From: Klebsiella aerogenes KCTC 2190
GTDB taxonomy: Bacteria > Pseudomonadota > Gammaproteobacteria > Enterobacterales > Enterobacteriaceae
DNA: 64,000 bases
Direction of reading: 5' to 3'
Assembly: GCF_000215745.1 (NCBI RefSeq)
Contig: NC_015663.1
Coordinates: 1,736,001 to 1,800,000 of the forward strand
This document shows, one piece after another, positions 45,678 to 54,999 of this stretch. The notes beneath the pieces are model-generated. The model searched no databases and was not told the origin of the DNA. It saw nothing but the letters and a program-made list of their open reading frames with translations. Made by a program: the position numbers and the translations under genes. The first letter of the stretch is position 1, and the number at the start of each line of letters is the position of its first letter.

Positions 45678-46616
45678 ATGAATATGAAGAAAAGTCTCGT
45701 TGCCCTCTGCCTGTCCGCCGGCCTGCTGGCCAGCGTACCCGCAGTCAGTTTTGCTGATGTCAATTTCGTGCCGCAGAATACCTCTGCCGCGCCGTCAATC
45801 CCGGCCTCCTCGCTGCAGCAGTTGACCTGGACGCCTGTCGATCAATCGAAAACCCAAACTTCTAAAGTGGCGGTCGCCGGTCAAACGCTGAATGTCCCCG
45901 GTATCGCCGGGCCGGTGGTGGCCTATAGCGTACCGGCCAATATCGGCGAGTTAACTCTGACGCTGACCAGCGAAGTCGACAAACAGACTAGCGTCTACGC
46001 GCCAAATGTCCTGATCCTCGATCAGAGCATGACGCCGTCCGCCTTCTTCCCGAGCAGCTATTTCACTTATCTGGAGCCGGGCGTGATGAGCGCCGACCGC
46101 CTGGAAGGGGTAATGCGCCTGACGCCGGCGCTGGGACAGCAGAAAATTTATGTGCTGGTGTTTACCACTCCGCAGGATCTGCAGCAGACCACCAAATTAA
46201 TCGACCCGGCGAAAGCCTACGCGAAAGGCACCGGTAACGCGGTGCCGGACATTCCGGATCCGATTGCTAAACATACCACTGACGGCACCTTGAGCCTGAA
46301 GGTGAAAACGTCTTCGAGTTCCAGCGTGCTGGTGGGCCCACTGTTCGGCTCCTCCGGCCCGGGCCCGGTGACCGTCGGCAATACCGCGGCGCCGGTCTAT
46401 AACGCCCCGGCCGCTGCGCCGGTAGCCGCGCCAGCCCCAGCAGCCAAAAGCGAACCGATGCTTGACGATACCGAAACCTACTTCAACAACGGTATTAAGC
46501 AGGCGGTGAAACAAGGTGATATCGACAAAGCCCTGAAATTGATGAACGAAGCTGAACGCCTCGGCTCGAAATCTGCTCGTTCCACCTTTATCAGCAGTGT
46601 AAAAGGCAAGGGGTGA
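45678..46616 (+). CDS. malM: maltose operon periplasmic protein MalM
   Basis: MalM is a periplasmic protein of unknown activity encoded at the end of malK-lamB-malM. From the ATG at 45678 (MNMKKSLVALCLSAGLLASV), with GAGGTG 6 bases before it, it has 312 residues. The first about 28 form a signal peptide (AVSFA cleavage). A conserved beta-rich domain follows (VNFVPQNTSAAP, SSYFTYLEPGVMSADRLEG). An Ala/Pro linker spans about residues 238-255, and a short helical C terminus ends KALKLMNEAERLGSKSARS. A strong terminator follows. Confidence 0.96.
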   Translation: MNMKKSLVALCLSAGLLASVPAVSFADVNFVPQNTSAAPSIPASSLQQLTWTPVDQSKTQTSKVAVAGQTLNVPGIAGPVVAYSVPANIGELTLTLTSEVDKQTSVYAPNVLILDQSMTPSAFFPSSYFTYLEPGVMSADRLEGVMRLTPALGQQKIYVLVFTTPQDLQQTTKLIDPAKAYAKGTGNAVPDIPDPIAKHTTDGTLSLKVKTSSSSSVLVGPLFGSSGPGPVTVGNTAAPVYNAPAAAPVAAPAPAAKSEPMLDDTETYFNNGIKQAVKQGDIDKALKLMNEAERLGSKSARSTFISSVKGKG

Positions 46617-46656
46617 CCGTCTCCCCACAATGCTGATGTTTAGGCACAGCCTTTAG

Positions 46657-46684
46657 GTGCGTCCGCCTGGACGCACTTTTTTTT
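46657..46684 (+). terminator. malM terminator
   Basis: GTGCGTCC/GGACGCAC with a GCCT loop is followed by eight T residues. It separates the maltose operon from ubiCA. Confidence 0.95.
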
Positions 46685-46804
46685 ATCGCGCAGCGGCAAC
46701 TGTTGCATGCCTGTTGCGCGGATGATCGTATATTGACGTTTGCCCGCCCTCAAAACGCTATTCTGCGATACAATGCCTGCACGTTTTGTACCGGAGAATC
46801 AGGC

Positions 46805-47302
46805 ATGCCACATCCTGCGCTTACGCAACTGCGTGCGCTGCGCTATTTTGCCGCCATACCCGAGCTGGACGCGCCGCTGCGCGACTGGCTGTTGCTGGAA
46901 GACTCAATGACCAAACGCTTTGAGCAACAAGGGAAAAAGGTCACCGTGACCATGATTAACGAAGGTTTCGTCGGGCGCGACGCGCTGGCGGGCGAAGAAG
47001 CCCTGCTGCCGGAAGAGGCGCGGTATTGGCTGCGGGAGATCATTCTTTGCGCCGATGGCGAACCCTGGCTTGCCGGTCGTACTCTCGTGCCGGAATCGAC
47101 GCTATGCGGCCCGGAATTAGCCCTGCAGCAGTTGGGGCAGACGCCGCTGGGCCGGTATCTGTTTACGTCGTCGACGTTAACCCGTGATTTTATTGAGATT
47201 GGCCGTAGTGCACAGCTGTGGGGGCGACGTTCCCGTCTCCGGCTGAGCGGCAAACCGCTGCTGCTGACAGAGCTTTTTCTGCCTGCATCGCCATTGTATT
47301 AA
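46805..47302 (+). CDS. ubiC: chorismate pyruvate-lyase
   Basis: UbiC converts chorismate to 4-hydroxybenzoate and pyruvate, the first committed step of ubiquinone synthesis. The 165-residue protein starts [15 protein letters not shown]; the in-frame extension to 46703 is unsupported. Active-site segments are conserved: [37 protein letters not shown] and [20 protein letters not shown]. It is followed after 12 bases by ubiA, its pathway partner. Confidence 0.97.
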   Translation: MPHPALTQLRALRYFAAIPELDAPLRDWLLLEDSMTKRFEQQGKKVTVTMINEGFVGRDALAGEEALLPEEARYWLREIILCADGEPWLAGRTLVPESTLCGPELALQQLGQTPLGRYLFTSSTLTRDFIEIGRSAQLWGRRSRLRLSGKPLLLTELFLPASPLY

Positions 47303-47314
47303 GAGGAAGAGAAA

Positions 47315-48184
47315 ATGGAGTGGAGTCTGACGCAGAATAAGCTGTTGGCGTTTCACCGCCTGATGCGTACTGACAAACCAATCGGCGCGCTATTGCTGCT
47401 GTGGCCGACGCTGTGGGCGTTATGGGTGGCTTCGCCCGGGGTGCCGCCGCTGTGGATTCTGGCGGTATTTGTCGCTGGCGTCTGGTTGATGCGCGCCGCC
47501 GGCTGCGTCGTGAATGACTATGCCGACCGTAAATTTGATGGTCACGTTAAGCGTACGGCTCGCCGGCCGTTACCAAGCGGCGAGGTCACGGAAAAAGAGG
47601 CGCGCATATTATTCGCGGTGCTGGTGGGGCTCTCCTTCCTGTTGGTGCTGACGCTCAATACCATGACCATCCTGCTGTCGGTCGCGGCGCTGGCGCTGGC
47701 CTGGGTCTACCCCTTTATGAAGCGCTACACCCATCTGCCGCAGGTGGTGCTGGGCGCGGCCTTTGGTTGGTCGATCCCGATGGCGTTCTCGGCGGTAAGT
47801 GAAGCGCTGCCGCTCAGCTGCTGGCTGATGTTCCTCGCCAATATTTTGTGGGCGGTAGCCTACGACACCCAGTACGCGATGGTCGATCGCGACGATGATG
47901 TCAAAATCGGCATTAAGTCGACGGCGATCCTATTCGGCGAAAACGATCGTTTGATTATCGGTATTCTGCAGGTTGCCGTGCTGGTATTGATGGGAGCGAT
48001 AGGCTGGCTGAATGGGCTGAACTGGGCGTTTTACTGGTCGCTGTTTATCGCGGCAGGACTGTTTGTCTGGCAGCAGAAACTTATCTTCAAGCGCGAACGC
48101 GATAACTGCTTCAAAGCGTTTATGAATAATAACTACGTTGGGCTGGTGCTGTTTCTCGGTCTGGCGATGAGTTACCTGCAGTAA
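47315..48184 (+). CDS. ubiA: 4-hydroxybenzoate octaprenyltransferase
   Basis: UbiA is an inner-membrane prenyltransferase that adds the polyprenyl tail to 4-hydroxybenzoate. The 289-residue protein has about nine hydrophobic segments and both Asp-rich motifs for Mg2+-diphosphate: NDYADRKFD (about 67-75) and the second, [12 protein letters not shown] (about 185-196). AAGAGGAAGAG precedes the ATG. It is second in ubiCA. Confidence 0.97.
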   Translation: MEWSLTQNKLLAFHRLMRTDKPIGALLLLWPTLWALWVASPGVPPLWILAVFVAGVWLMRAAGCVVNDYADRKFDGHVKRTARRPLPSGEVTEKEARILFAVLVGLSFLLVLTLNTMTILLSVAALALAWVYPFMKRYTHLPQVVLGAAFGWSIPMAFSAVSEALPLSCWLMFLANILWAVAYDTQYAMVDRDDDVKIGIKSTAILFGENDRLIIGILQVAVLVLMGAIGWLNGLNWAFYWSLFIAAGLFVWQQKLIFKRERDNCFKAFMNNNYVGLVLFLGLAMSYLQ

Positions 48185-48187
48185 ATC

Positions 48188-48228
48188 CTTCTGTTCCCCG
48201 GCTCGCGGCGCGAGTCGGGGAACAGAAG
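48188..48228. terminator. long inverted repeat between ubiA and plsB
   Basis: CTTCTGTTCCCCG/CGGGGAACAGAAG (13 bp), with an inner CTCG/CGAG, makes a nearly continuous 17-bp hairpin between convergent genes. It has no T tract, so it may act as an mRNA 3'-end stabiliser or Rho-assisted terminator on both strands. Confidence 0.6.
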
Positions 48229-48236
48229 CCGCAACG

Positions 48237-50660
48237 TTATGCGTCGTCCTGAGCGGCGCTTTCAATCGTCAAACGTACATCCGACGTAATCAAATCCGCC
48301 AGCATCTGGTAGACCTTCAGGGTCTCTGCCGGCTCGGCATCGCCGGTATCGCTGATGTAGCCTTCGTCACGCAGGGTCAGCACGAGGGTACTGAACACCG
48401 CCTTATCGAAGAACTCCGGCGCGTTGATACCGTGCAGTACCGACAGACGCTGCGCCATGGTGCGGCTTTCTTTCTCCAGCGTACTGCGGTTGATGGACGG
48501 GTTGGCGCTCAGCAGCCAGAAGGTGATCGCGTAGCGCTGTAACGTCTCGCGCGCGCCGGCGGCCAGCAGCTGCAGGGAACGAGAGTGCGCCGGATTGACG
48601 CTCATCTCATCGCCATTCAGCACCACCAGCCCCTGACGCTGCATCTCTGCCATCAGCGCATCGATAACGCCCGCCAGTTCTTCTTTTTCCCAGCGCAGGA
48701 ACAGTTCGGCTTTCAGGAACGGATAGAACATCTCGACATGACGCAGCACTTCGCTACGGGAGATGCGGCGATGCTGGGTCACGATAGCGGCCAGCAGCGA
48801 TGGCATCACCAGCATATGGGCGATGTTGTTGCGATAGTAGGTCATCAGCACCGCCTGCTCGCGCGGCAGGATGATGATATCGCCGATGGTGTCTTTCTCG
48901 ACTTCGAACTTGTTCATCTGCAGCGCGTGGTCGATAAGCTCGCTGGCGGAAGCCGTCGGCGCGGTCGAATCGGTGGAGTACGGCACGTTACGCAGCAGGT
49001 CGAGGTAGCAATCCAACTGTTGGGTTAGCTGCTCACGGGTCAAAGAACGCTGACGTGACGCCAGAAGCGCCGTACAGCACAGGTTCATGGCGTTAGCTGC
49101 CCCGGCATTGTTGATGCGCACCATCAGGTCGGCGGCGATATTATTCACCGTCGGCGTCAGCCAGGAAGGGCGGACGGCTTCGATAGGATCGATGGCTTCG
49201 CGCCATTCCGGCACGTGCTGATTGAGATAGGTCATCAGCGGCAGCGGTTCACCGAAGTTAACGTAGCCCTGGCCAAGATTACGCAGCTTACTGAGACCGC
49301 GCATCATCTGCGGCAGGCTCTCTTTTTCTTTTGTCGCGCCGCGCAGCTCTTTGGCGTAGGTACCCACTTCCATCACGTGCTCGTAGCCGATATAAATCGG
49401 CACCAGCGTGATGGGGCGGCTACCGCCGCGCAGCATCGCCTGGATAGTCATCGACAGGGTGCCGGTTTTCGGATCCAGCAGACGGCCGGTACGGGAACGC
49501 CCGCCTTCGACAAAGTATTCCACCGAATAACCACGGCTGAACAGCTCGCCAAGATATTCGCGGAATACCGTGGAGTAGAGCTTGTTGCCCTTAAAAGTAC
49601 GACGAATAAAGAAAGCGCCCAGGCGGCGGAAAATCGGCCCAGCCGGCCAGAAGTTGAGGTTTATGCCGGCAGCGATATGCGGCGGCACCAGCCCCTGATG
49701 ATAGAGCACATAGGAGAGCAGCAGGTAGTCCATGTGACTACGGTGACAAGGCACATAGACAATCTCATGGCCGTCATGCGCCAGCTGGCGTACGCGCTCG
49801 GCATTGTGCACGTTAATCCCCTGGTACAGACGGTTCCAGGTAAAGCCCAGAATACGGTCAGTCAGGCGGATCATTTCATAAGAGAAGTTAGCGGCAATCT
49901 CTTCCATCAGCGCAATGGCGTTCTGCTGGGCCTTCTCGTGAGAAATCTTCTTGCTGCGCGCTTCATCTTCTACCGCGCGGGCGATAGCTTTCGACGCCAG
50001 CAGCTTGTTGAAAAGATCCTGACGGGCAGGGAGGCGCGGGCCGACGGCGGCCAGACGTTGACGGGCGAAGTGCATACGCGCCACGCGGGCCAGCTTCTGG
50101 GCGATGATTTTATCGGTCCCGTGCTCATCCGCCATGCGGCGCAGAGAGACCGACGGCGAGAAACGCACGAAGCTATCGCGGCCAAGCCAGGAGACGGCGA
50201 AGAATTTCTGAATACCGTTAAGCATCCGCAGCGGCGGATTCTCTTCACCTTTTTCACGACCCGGCGCGCGGCCGAACATGACCGACACCGGTACCATTTG
50301 CACGTCGAGGTCGGGATGGTTACGGTGCAGATCCAGGTAGTCGTGGAATAGCTTGATGGACTCTTCTTTCGGCGTGTAGTAGGTAAACACGCGCGGGCCG
50401 CCGTGGATGAAAACGTAGCGCGGCAGCAGTGTGCCGTCGATTTCCAGCGGTTCAAAAGGGTCGGGTAAATCATGCGCCAGGCACTGGGCGCGCAGGGTCA
50501 GCAGGTCCGCCTTGGAGTTATAAGGCAAGACGTACATTATCGGACGCGAGGTATCGAGCCCTAATTCCTGAGCAGGTTCTGCCGGAATAGACTTGCTTTT
50601 TACCAGCACCCGTAATGGTAAATTCAGTAATTTATAGTAAATTCGTTGCCAGCCGGACAT
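48237..50660 (-). CDS. plsB: glycerol-3-phosphate 1-O-acyltransferase
   Basis: PlsB acylates sn-glycerol-3-phosphate with acyl-CoA or acyl-ACP at the inner membrane, the first step of phospholipid synthesis. The 807 residues equal E. coli. The acyltransferase motifs occur in order: block I HRSHMD at 306-311 (catalytic His306 and Asp311), block [14 protein letters not shown], block [14 protein letters not shown] and block [13 protein letters not shown]-terminal domain of about 300 residues follows. It is divergent from dgkA, which handles another glycerolipid. Confidence 0.98.
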   Translation of the reverse strand: MSGWQRIYYKLLNLPLRVLVKSKSIPAEPAQELGLDTSRPIMYVLPYNSKADLLTLRAQCLAHDLPDPFEPLEIDGTLLPRYVFIHGGPRVFTYYTPKEESIKLFHDYLDLHRNHPDLDVQMVPVSVMFGRAPGREKGEENPPLRMLNGIQKFFAVSWLGRDSFVRFSPSVSLRRMADEHGTDKIIAQKLARVARMHFARQRLAAVGPRLPARQDLFNKLLASKAIARAVEDEARSKKISHEKAQQNAIALMEEIAANFSYEMIRLTDRILGFTWNRLYQGINVHNAERVRQLAHDGHEIVYVPCHRSHMDYLLLSYVLYHQGLVPPHIAAGINLNFWPAGPIFRRLGAFFIRRTFKGNKLYSTVFREYLGELFSRGYSVEYFVEGGRSRTGRLLDPKTGTLSMTIQAMLRGGSRPITLVPIYIGYEHVMEVGTYAKELRGATKEKESLPQMMRGLSKLRNLGQGYVNFGEPLPLMTYLNQHVPEWREAIDPIEAVRPSWLTPTVNNIAADLMVRINNAGAANAMNLCCTALLASRQRSLTREQLTQQLDCYLDLLRNVPYSTDSTAPTASASELIDHALQMNKFEVEKDTIGDIIILPREQAVLMTYYRNNIAHMLVMPSLLAAIVTQHRRISRSEVLRHVEMFYPFLKAELFLRWEKEELAGVIDALMAEMQRQGLVVLNGDEMSVNPAHSRSLQLLAAGARETLQRYAITFWLLSANPSINRSTLEKESRTMAQRLSVLHGINAPEFFDKAVFSTLVLTLRDEGYISDTGDAEPAETLKVYQMLADLITSDVRLTIESAAQDDA

Positions 50661-50790
50661 AAACGATGTGAAGCCTCTGGTTAATCATGCAAATGCGCGG
50701 CAAGAATAACAGAAAGCGTACAAAATTTCCGTTGTCACACGGCAAACACGTACACTCAGCGACGTCATTTACATTAAAAGGTTCTTTTTG

Positions 50791-51159
50791 ATGGCCAATA
50801 ATACCACTGGGTTAACCAGAATCATTAAAGCAGCAGGTTATTCCTGGAAAGGTTTCCGCGCGGCATGGGTTAATGAAGCCGCTTTCCGTCAGGAAGGGGT
50901 CGCCGCTATTGTGGCCGTGGCGATAGCCTGCTGGCTGGATGTCGATGTCATTACGCGAGTCCTGCTTATTGGCTCGGTCCTGTTAGTGATGATAGTCGAA
51001 ATTCTTAACAGCGCGATTGAAGCGGTGGTTGATCGTATCGGGCCTGAACACCATGAACTTTCCGGGCGCGCCAAGGATATGGGGTCGGCAGCGGTACTAC
51101 TGGCGATAATCATCGCGCTGATCACCTGGGCCATGCTGCTGTGGTCGCATTACCGTTAA
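50791..51159 (+). CDS. dgkA: diacylglycerol kinase
   Basis: DgkA is a small trimeric inner-membrane kinase recycling diacylglycerol from membrane-derived oligosaccharide synthesis. The 122-residue product starts MANNTTGLTRIIKAAGYSWK. Three membrane helices lie at about 30-48, 55-70 and 97-118. The catalytic signature EILNSAIEAVVDR (about 69-81) and ELSGRAKDMGSAAV are intact. The ATG at 50791 is chosen over the overlapping TTG. It precedes lexA on the same strand. Confidence 0.97.
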   Translation: MANNTTGLTRIIKAAGYSWKGFRAAWVNEAAFRQEGVAAIVAVAIACWLDVDVITRVLLIGSVLLVMIVEILNSAIEAVVDRIGPEHHELSGRAKDMGSAAVLLAIIIALITWAMLLWSHYR

Positions 51160-51236
51160 GTCTTGTCGGCAACGCTCGCGAAACGGAAAGAATCTCCTGA
51201 TTTTTATATGATATGTGGTTCCAAAATCACCATTAG

Positions 51237-51273
51237 CTGTATATACTCACAGCATAACTGTATATACACCCAG
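51237..51273 (+). promoter_or_regulatory. two LexA (SOS) boxes upstream of lexA
   Basis: CTGTATATACTCACAG (51237-51252) is a perfect CTGT-N8-ACAG box. CTGTATATACACCCAG (51258-51273) is a second box with one change. Both sit within 45 bases of the lexA ATG, giving the autoregulated SOS promoter. Confidence 0.96.
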
Positions 51274-51281
51274 GGGGCGGA

Positions 51282-51890
51282 ATGAAAGCGTTAACGACCA
51301 GGCAGCAAGAGGTGTTTGATCTCATCCGGGATCACATCAGCCAAACGGGCATGCCGCCGACGCGTGCGGAAATTGCTCAGCGCTTGGGGTTCCGTTCCCC
51401 AAACGCGGCGGAAGAACACCTCAAAGCGCTGGCGCGTAAAGGCGCGATTGAAATCGTCTCCGGCGCTTCCCGCGGCATTCGTCTGCTGACGGAAGAAGAA
51501 CATGGCCTGCCGCTGATTGGCCGCGTTGCCGCCGGCGAGCCGCTGCTGGCGCAGCAGCATATTGAGGGTCACTACCAGGTTGATCCGGCGATGTTTAAAC
51601 CGAATGCCGACTTCCTGCTGCGCGTAAGCGGGATGTCGATGAAAGACATCGGTATCCTCGACGGCGATCTGCTGGCGGTGCATAAAACTCAGGACGTGCG
51701 TAACGGCCAGGTGGTTGTCGCGCGTATCGATGAAGAAGTGACCGTTAAGCGTCTGAAAAAGCAGGGCAACGTCGTTGAACTGCTGCCGGAAAACAGCGAG
51801 TTTTCCCCAATCGTCGTCGATCTGCGCCAGCAGAGCTTCACCATTGAAGGTTTGGCCGTCGGCGTGATCCGTAACGGTGAGTGGCTGTAA
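51282..51890 (+). CDS. lexA: SOS repressor LexA
   Basis: LexA represses SOS genes and cleaves itself when stimulated by RecA filaments. The 202-residue protein has an N-terminal winged helix (1-69, [20 protein letters not shown]) and a C-terminal S24 peptidase domain. The cleavage bond is Ala84-Gly85 (RVAAGEP), the nucleophile is Ser119 (SGMSMKD) and the general base is Lys156 (EVTVKR). GGGGGCGGA precedes the ATG. dinF follows after a 98-base gap containing a tandem heptamer repeat. Confidence 0.98.
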   Translation: MKALTTRQQEVFDLIRDHISQTGMPPTRAEIAQRLGFRSPNAAEEHLKALARKGAIEIVSGASRGIRLLTEEEHGLPLIGRVAAGEPLLAQQHIEGHYQVDPAMFKPNADFLLRVSGMSMKDIGILDGDLLAVHKTQDVRNGQVVVARIDEEVTVKRLKKQGNVVELLPENSEFSPIVVDLRQQSFTIEGLAVGVIRNGEWL

Positions 51891-51902
51891 CTCCCGTCTT
51901 AA

Positions 51903-51960
51903 CGCAGCGTCATCATGATGCATGATGCATGATGCATGATGCATGATGCATGACGCTGCG
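51903..51960 (+). repeat. heptamer tandem repeat inside inverted arms, lexA-dinF gap
   Basis: Five perfect copies of ATGATGC and one altered copy (ATGACGC) run from 51915 to 51956. They are flanked by exact inverted arms CGCAGCGTCAT (51903-51913) and ATGACGCTGCG (51950-51960). Each unit also contains the self-complementary ATGCAT. The block fills the gap where E. coli has, as recalled, only a short lexA-dinF spacer. Confidence 0.9.
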
Positions 51961-51988
51961 ATGTTCCTCCTCTGTCTGGTCCCTCTTC

Positions 51989-53314
51989 ATGCTGCTCAAC
52001 GCCGCCGATAAAGCATTGTGGCGCCTCGCGCTACCAATGATTTTCTCCAATATCACCGTTCCGCTGTTAGGGCTGGTCGATACCGCCGTTGTCGGTCATC
52101 TCGATAGCCCCGTCTATCTTGGCGGCGTTGCCGTCGGTGCGACGGCCACCAGTTTCCTCTTTATGCTGCTGCTGTTCCTGCGAATGAGCACCACTGGCTT
52201 AACCGCTCAGGCCTATGGCGCCAAAGATCCGCAGCGCCTGGCGCGCGCGCTGGTGCAACCGCTGATCCTGGCGCTGGCCGCCGGGCTGCTCATCGTTCTG
52301 TTCCGCATGCCGCTCATTGACCTCGCGCTGCATATCGTCGGCGGCAGCGAGGCGGTACTGGAACAGGCCAGGCGGTTCCTGGAAATCCGCTGGCTCAGCG
52401 CCCCAGCGTCGTTGGCCAACCTGGTGCTGTTAGGGTGGCTGCTTGGCGTGCAGTACGCTCGCGCCCCGGTCATCCTGCTGGTGGTCGGCAACGTGCTGAA
52501 TATCGTGCTCGATCTGTGGCTGGTGATGGGGCTGCATATGAACGTGCAGGGGGCGGCGCTGGCGACGGCGCTGTCGGAATACGCCACCTTTATCATCGGC
52601 CTGCTGATGGCGAAACGGGTGCTGGCGCTGCGTGGCGTGACGTATGCCATGTTGAAGGAGGCGTGGCGCGGCAATATGCGGCGCCTGCTGGCGCTTAACC
52701 GCGACATCATGCTGCGCTCGCTGCTGCTGCAGCTCTGCTTTGGCGCCATCACCGTCTTCGGCGCCCGTCTTGGCAGCGACGTGGTGGCGGTCAATGCGGT
52801 ACTGATGACCATGCTGACCTTTACCGCATACGCGCTGGACGGTTTTGCCTATGCCGTCGAAGCTCATTCCGGGCAAGCCTACGGCGCGCGTGACGGTAGC
52901 CAACTGCTGGAAGTCTGGCGCGCTGCCTGTCGGCAGTCGGGAATGGTAGCGCTGGCGTTCGCGTTAATCTACAGCGTGGCCGGTGAGCATATCATCGCGC
53001 TATTGACCTCTATCCCATCATTGCAGCAGCTGGCAGACCGCTATCTGTTCTGGCAGATGATCCTACCGGTGATTGGCGTTTGGTGTTATCTGCTGGATGG
53101 CATGTTTATCGGCGCGACGCGCGGCGCGGAGATGCGTAATAGCATGGCGGTTGCCGCTGCGGGGTTTGCGGTGACGTTGCTCTCTGTGCCCATGCTCGGC
53201 AATCACGGCCTGTGGCTGGCGCTGGCCGTGTTCCTGGCTTTGCGTGGGCTTTCGCTGGCGCTCATCTGGCGCCGCCACTGGCAGCGTGGCACCTGGTTTA
53301 ACTCACCCTCCTGA
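51989..53314 (+). CDS. dinF: MATE-family efflux transporter DinF
   Basis: DinF is an SOS-induced MATE exporter, co-transcribed with lexA in E. coli and linked to oxidative and bile-salt resistance. The ATG at 51989 (MLLNAADKALWRLALPMIFS) gives 441 residues and twelve predicted membrane segments in two halves, with family sequence GLVDTAVVGHLDSPVYLGGV (about 29-48) and AHSGQAYGARDGSQLLEVWR (about 291-310). An alternative in-frame ATG at 51950 lies within the heptamer repeat. Neither has a convincing ribosome-binding site, so the start is uncertain. Confidence 0.92.
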   Translation: MLLNAADKALWRLALPMIFSNITVPLLGLVDTAVVGHLDSPVYLGGVAVGATATSFLFMLLLFLRMSTTGLTAQAYGAKDPQRLARALVQPLILALAAGLLIVLFRMPLIDLALHIVGGSEAVLEQARRFLEIRWLSAPASLANLVLLGWLLGVQYARAPVILLVVGNVLNIVLDLWLVMGLHMNVQGAALATALSEYATFIIGLLMAKRVLALRGVTYAMLKEAWRGNMRRLLALNRDIMLRSLLLQLCFGAITVFGARLGSDVVAVNAVLMTMLTFTAYALDGFAYAVEAHSGQAYGARDGSQLLEVWRAACRQSGMVALAFALIYSVAGEHIIALLTSIPSLQQLADRYLFWQMILPVIGVWCYLLDGMFIGATRGAEMRNSMAVAAAGFAVTLLSVPMLGNHGLWLALAVFLALRGLSLALIWRRHWQRGTWFNSPS

Positions 53315-53324
53315 ATGTAAAAAG

Positions 53325-53351
53325 CCCGGCTCAGCGTAGCGCGAGCCGGGA
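53325..53351. terminator. hairpin after dinF
   Basis: GCCCGGCTC/GAGCCGGG with a 10-base loop. A run of A precedes it on the plus strand, so the T tract is on the minus strand; on the dinF strand it is a stem without a good T tract. Confidence 0.6.
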
Positions 53352-53488
53352 AAATCCCCCAGCGTTTTCAATCGACCTGATGGTTAAAAATTCCGAATAA
53401 CGAATCGGTGCCAGCATTGTCATCTATAGTTATTACCATGTCCGGAACAAAACGGGCTGTTAACCCACCGAATGATGAGGACGTAATG

Positions 53489-53698
53489 ATGAATAAAGAC
53501 GAAATCAGCGGTAACTGGAAACAGTTGAAAGGTAAAGCCAAGGAACAGTGGGGTAAGCTGACCGATGACGATATGACGGTCATCGAAGGGAAGCGCGACC
53601 AGTTGGTCGGTAAAATTCAGGAACGCTACGGCTATGCCAAAGATCAGGCCGAAAAAGAGGTGTCTGACTGGGAGCGTAAGAACGATACGCGCTGGTAG
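53489..53698 (+). CDS. yjbJ: CsbD-family stress protein YjbJ
   Basis: YjbJ is a small, abundant, stationary-phase or osmotic stress protein of unknown activity. The 69 residues equal E. coli. It begins MNKDEISGNWKQLKGKAKEQ and contains the CsbD repeat WGKLTDDDMTVIEGKRDQLV, with KIQERYGYAKDQAEKEV after it. Two ATGs lie in tandem (53486 and 53489); the second fits the family length and is 8 bases after GAGG. A terminator follows and overlaps the convergent zur 3' end. Confidence 0.94.
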   Translation: MNKDEISGNWKQLKGKAKEQWGKLTDDDMTVIEGKRDQLVGKIQERYGYAKDQAEKEVSDWERKNDTRW

Positions 53699-53759
53699 CG
53701 AACGCGGTTTTGACCCCCTGTTTATGCCTGTCTAACGGCATAGTGATATGCCGTAGCTT

Positions 53760-53796
53760 CCCGCTGATGTCGCCCGACTCAGCGGGCTTTCTTTTT
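53760..53796 (+). terminator. yjbJ terminator overlapping the zur 3' end
   Basis: CCCGCTGA/TCAGCGGG with an 11-base loop is followed by CTTTCTTTTT. The T tract encodes the last Lys codons of zur on the other strand. Confidence 0.85.
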
Positions 53797-54294
53797 AATC
53801 TGGATGGTATGATCGTGATGGCAGTGTTCGCGAGTACTGCAGGCTTCGACTTCCACGCACGCCGCGCACAGGCCATGCGCTTCAATCACATTATGCCGTA
53901 GAGCGAAGCCCATTCTGGCCGCCAGCGTATGCATAATATCCTCTACGCCTTCCGCACACTCTTCTTTGACCACGCCGCAGCGATCGCAGATAAACATCGC
54001 CGAACTATGGGTTGGCTGATCGAAAAGGTGGCACAGCACATAGCTGTTGGTCGATTCCACTTTGTGCACAAAACCTTGCTCCAGCAGAAACTCCAGCGCG
54101 CGATAGACCGTCGGCGGCTTCGCCTGCGGCTCTTTTTCACGCAGCAGATCCAGCAGATCGTAGGCGCTAATCGCCCCTTGCTGCAGGCTCATCAGACGCA
54201 ACACTTCCAGACGCTGCGGGGTCAGGCGTACGCCACGTTGCACGCAAAGCTTTTCAGCCTGCGCTAACATTTCTTGCGAAGTGGTGTTATCCAT
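53779..54294 (-). CDS. zur: zinc uptake regulator Zur
   Basis: Zur is a Fur-family repressor of zinc import genes. The 171-residue protein starts MDNTTSQEMLAQAEKLC, matching E. coli; the long upstream extension is rejected. The winged helix (about 20-85) contains RLTPQRLEVLRLMSLQQGAI and PPTVYRALEFLLEQGFV. Structural zinc ligands are in ICDRCG (about 102-107) and LCAACVEVEAC (about 142-152), and the sensory site uses the C-terminal His-rich EHCHHDH region. The C-terminal tail is basic (KIQIKKKAR). It is convergent with yjbJ. Confidence 0.96.
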   Translation of the reverse strand: MDNTTSQEMLAQAEKLCVQRGVRLTPQRLEVLRLMSLQQGAISAYDLLDLLREKEPQAKPPTVYRALEFLLEQGFVHKVESTNSYVLCHLFDQPTHSSAMFICDRCGVVKEECAEGVEDIMHTLAARMGFALRHNVIEAHGLCAACVEVEACSTREHCHHDHTIQIKKKAR

Positions 54295-54408
54295 GAGCAT
54301 CCTCTGGTTGCGTGATGTTGAAACTGTTACTTTATCACGAACCAGGTAAAACGCCGAGAACCTGCAAGCTTTGCTATACCTGATGTATCTCATTTTCGGG
54401 AGAAAACG

Positions 54409-54897
54409 ATGAAACGACCTGATTGCATTCGACATTGGCGCGAACTGGAAGGTGCGGATGATTCCACCTACCCCGATAGTCACGAGCTTTTTTCTATTGG
54501 CGCGCCTCTTGCCCGCGGCCTACGGCTAAATCGGCTGGGCATCCATCATGAACGTTTACCGCCGGGACGCAGAACCTCTTATCCGCACGCGGAAAGCGAT
54601 GAAGAAGAGTTTATCTACGTGCTGGAAGGCTTTCCGGAAGTCTGGATCAATGGCTATCTATGGAAGCTGGAACCGGGCGATAGCGTCGGCTTTCCGGCGG
54701 GAACTGGCGTATGTCATACCTTCCTGAATAATACCGAGCAGGAGGTGCGACTGCTGGTCGTTGGCGAGGCAAATAAAAAGCACAACCGTATTTACTATCC
54801 GCTGAACCCGGGCTATGCAGCGACTCGCCAGGACCGTTGGGTGGATCACCCTCCGCAGTTCTTTGGCCCGCACGACGGTAAACCGCGTAAAATATAG
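54409..54897 (+). CDS. cupin-domain protein
   Basis: The 162-residue protein has a single cupin barrel. The metal-binding motifs are HHERLPPGRRTSYPHAESDE (about 46-65), followed by FIYVLEGFPEVWING and GDSVGFPAGTGVCHTFLNN (about 90-108). The His and Glu ligands fit a metal-containing small-molecule enzyme or sugar isomerase-type cupin. No DNA-binding domain is attached. AUG context: CGGGAGAAAACG before the ATG. The C terminus (RYYPLNPGYAATRQDRW-type, FGPHDGKPRK) is not familiar. It stands between zur and dusA, where E. coli has yjbL/yjbM as I recall. Confidence 0.8.
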   Translation: MKRPDCIRHWRELEGADDSTYPDSHELFSIGAPLARGLRLNRLGIHHERLPPGRRTSYPHAESDEEEFIYVLEGFPEVWINGYLWKLEPGDSVGFPAGTGVCHTFLNNTEQEVRLLVVGEANKKHNRIYYPLNPGYAATRQDRWVDHPPQFFGPHDGKPRKI

Positions 54898-54999
54898 GCA
54901 ACATTTTGACCATGGCGCGTGGCGTTCGACGCTATGCGCCGTGGTTTGTGTTTGTGCTATAGTAGCGCCCCTTTTTACCCGGATGCTTATTTATTCGCC

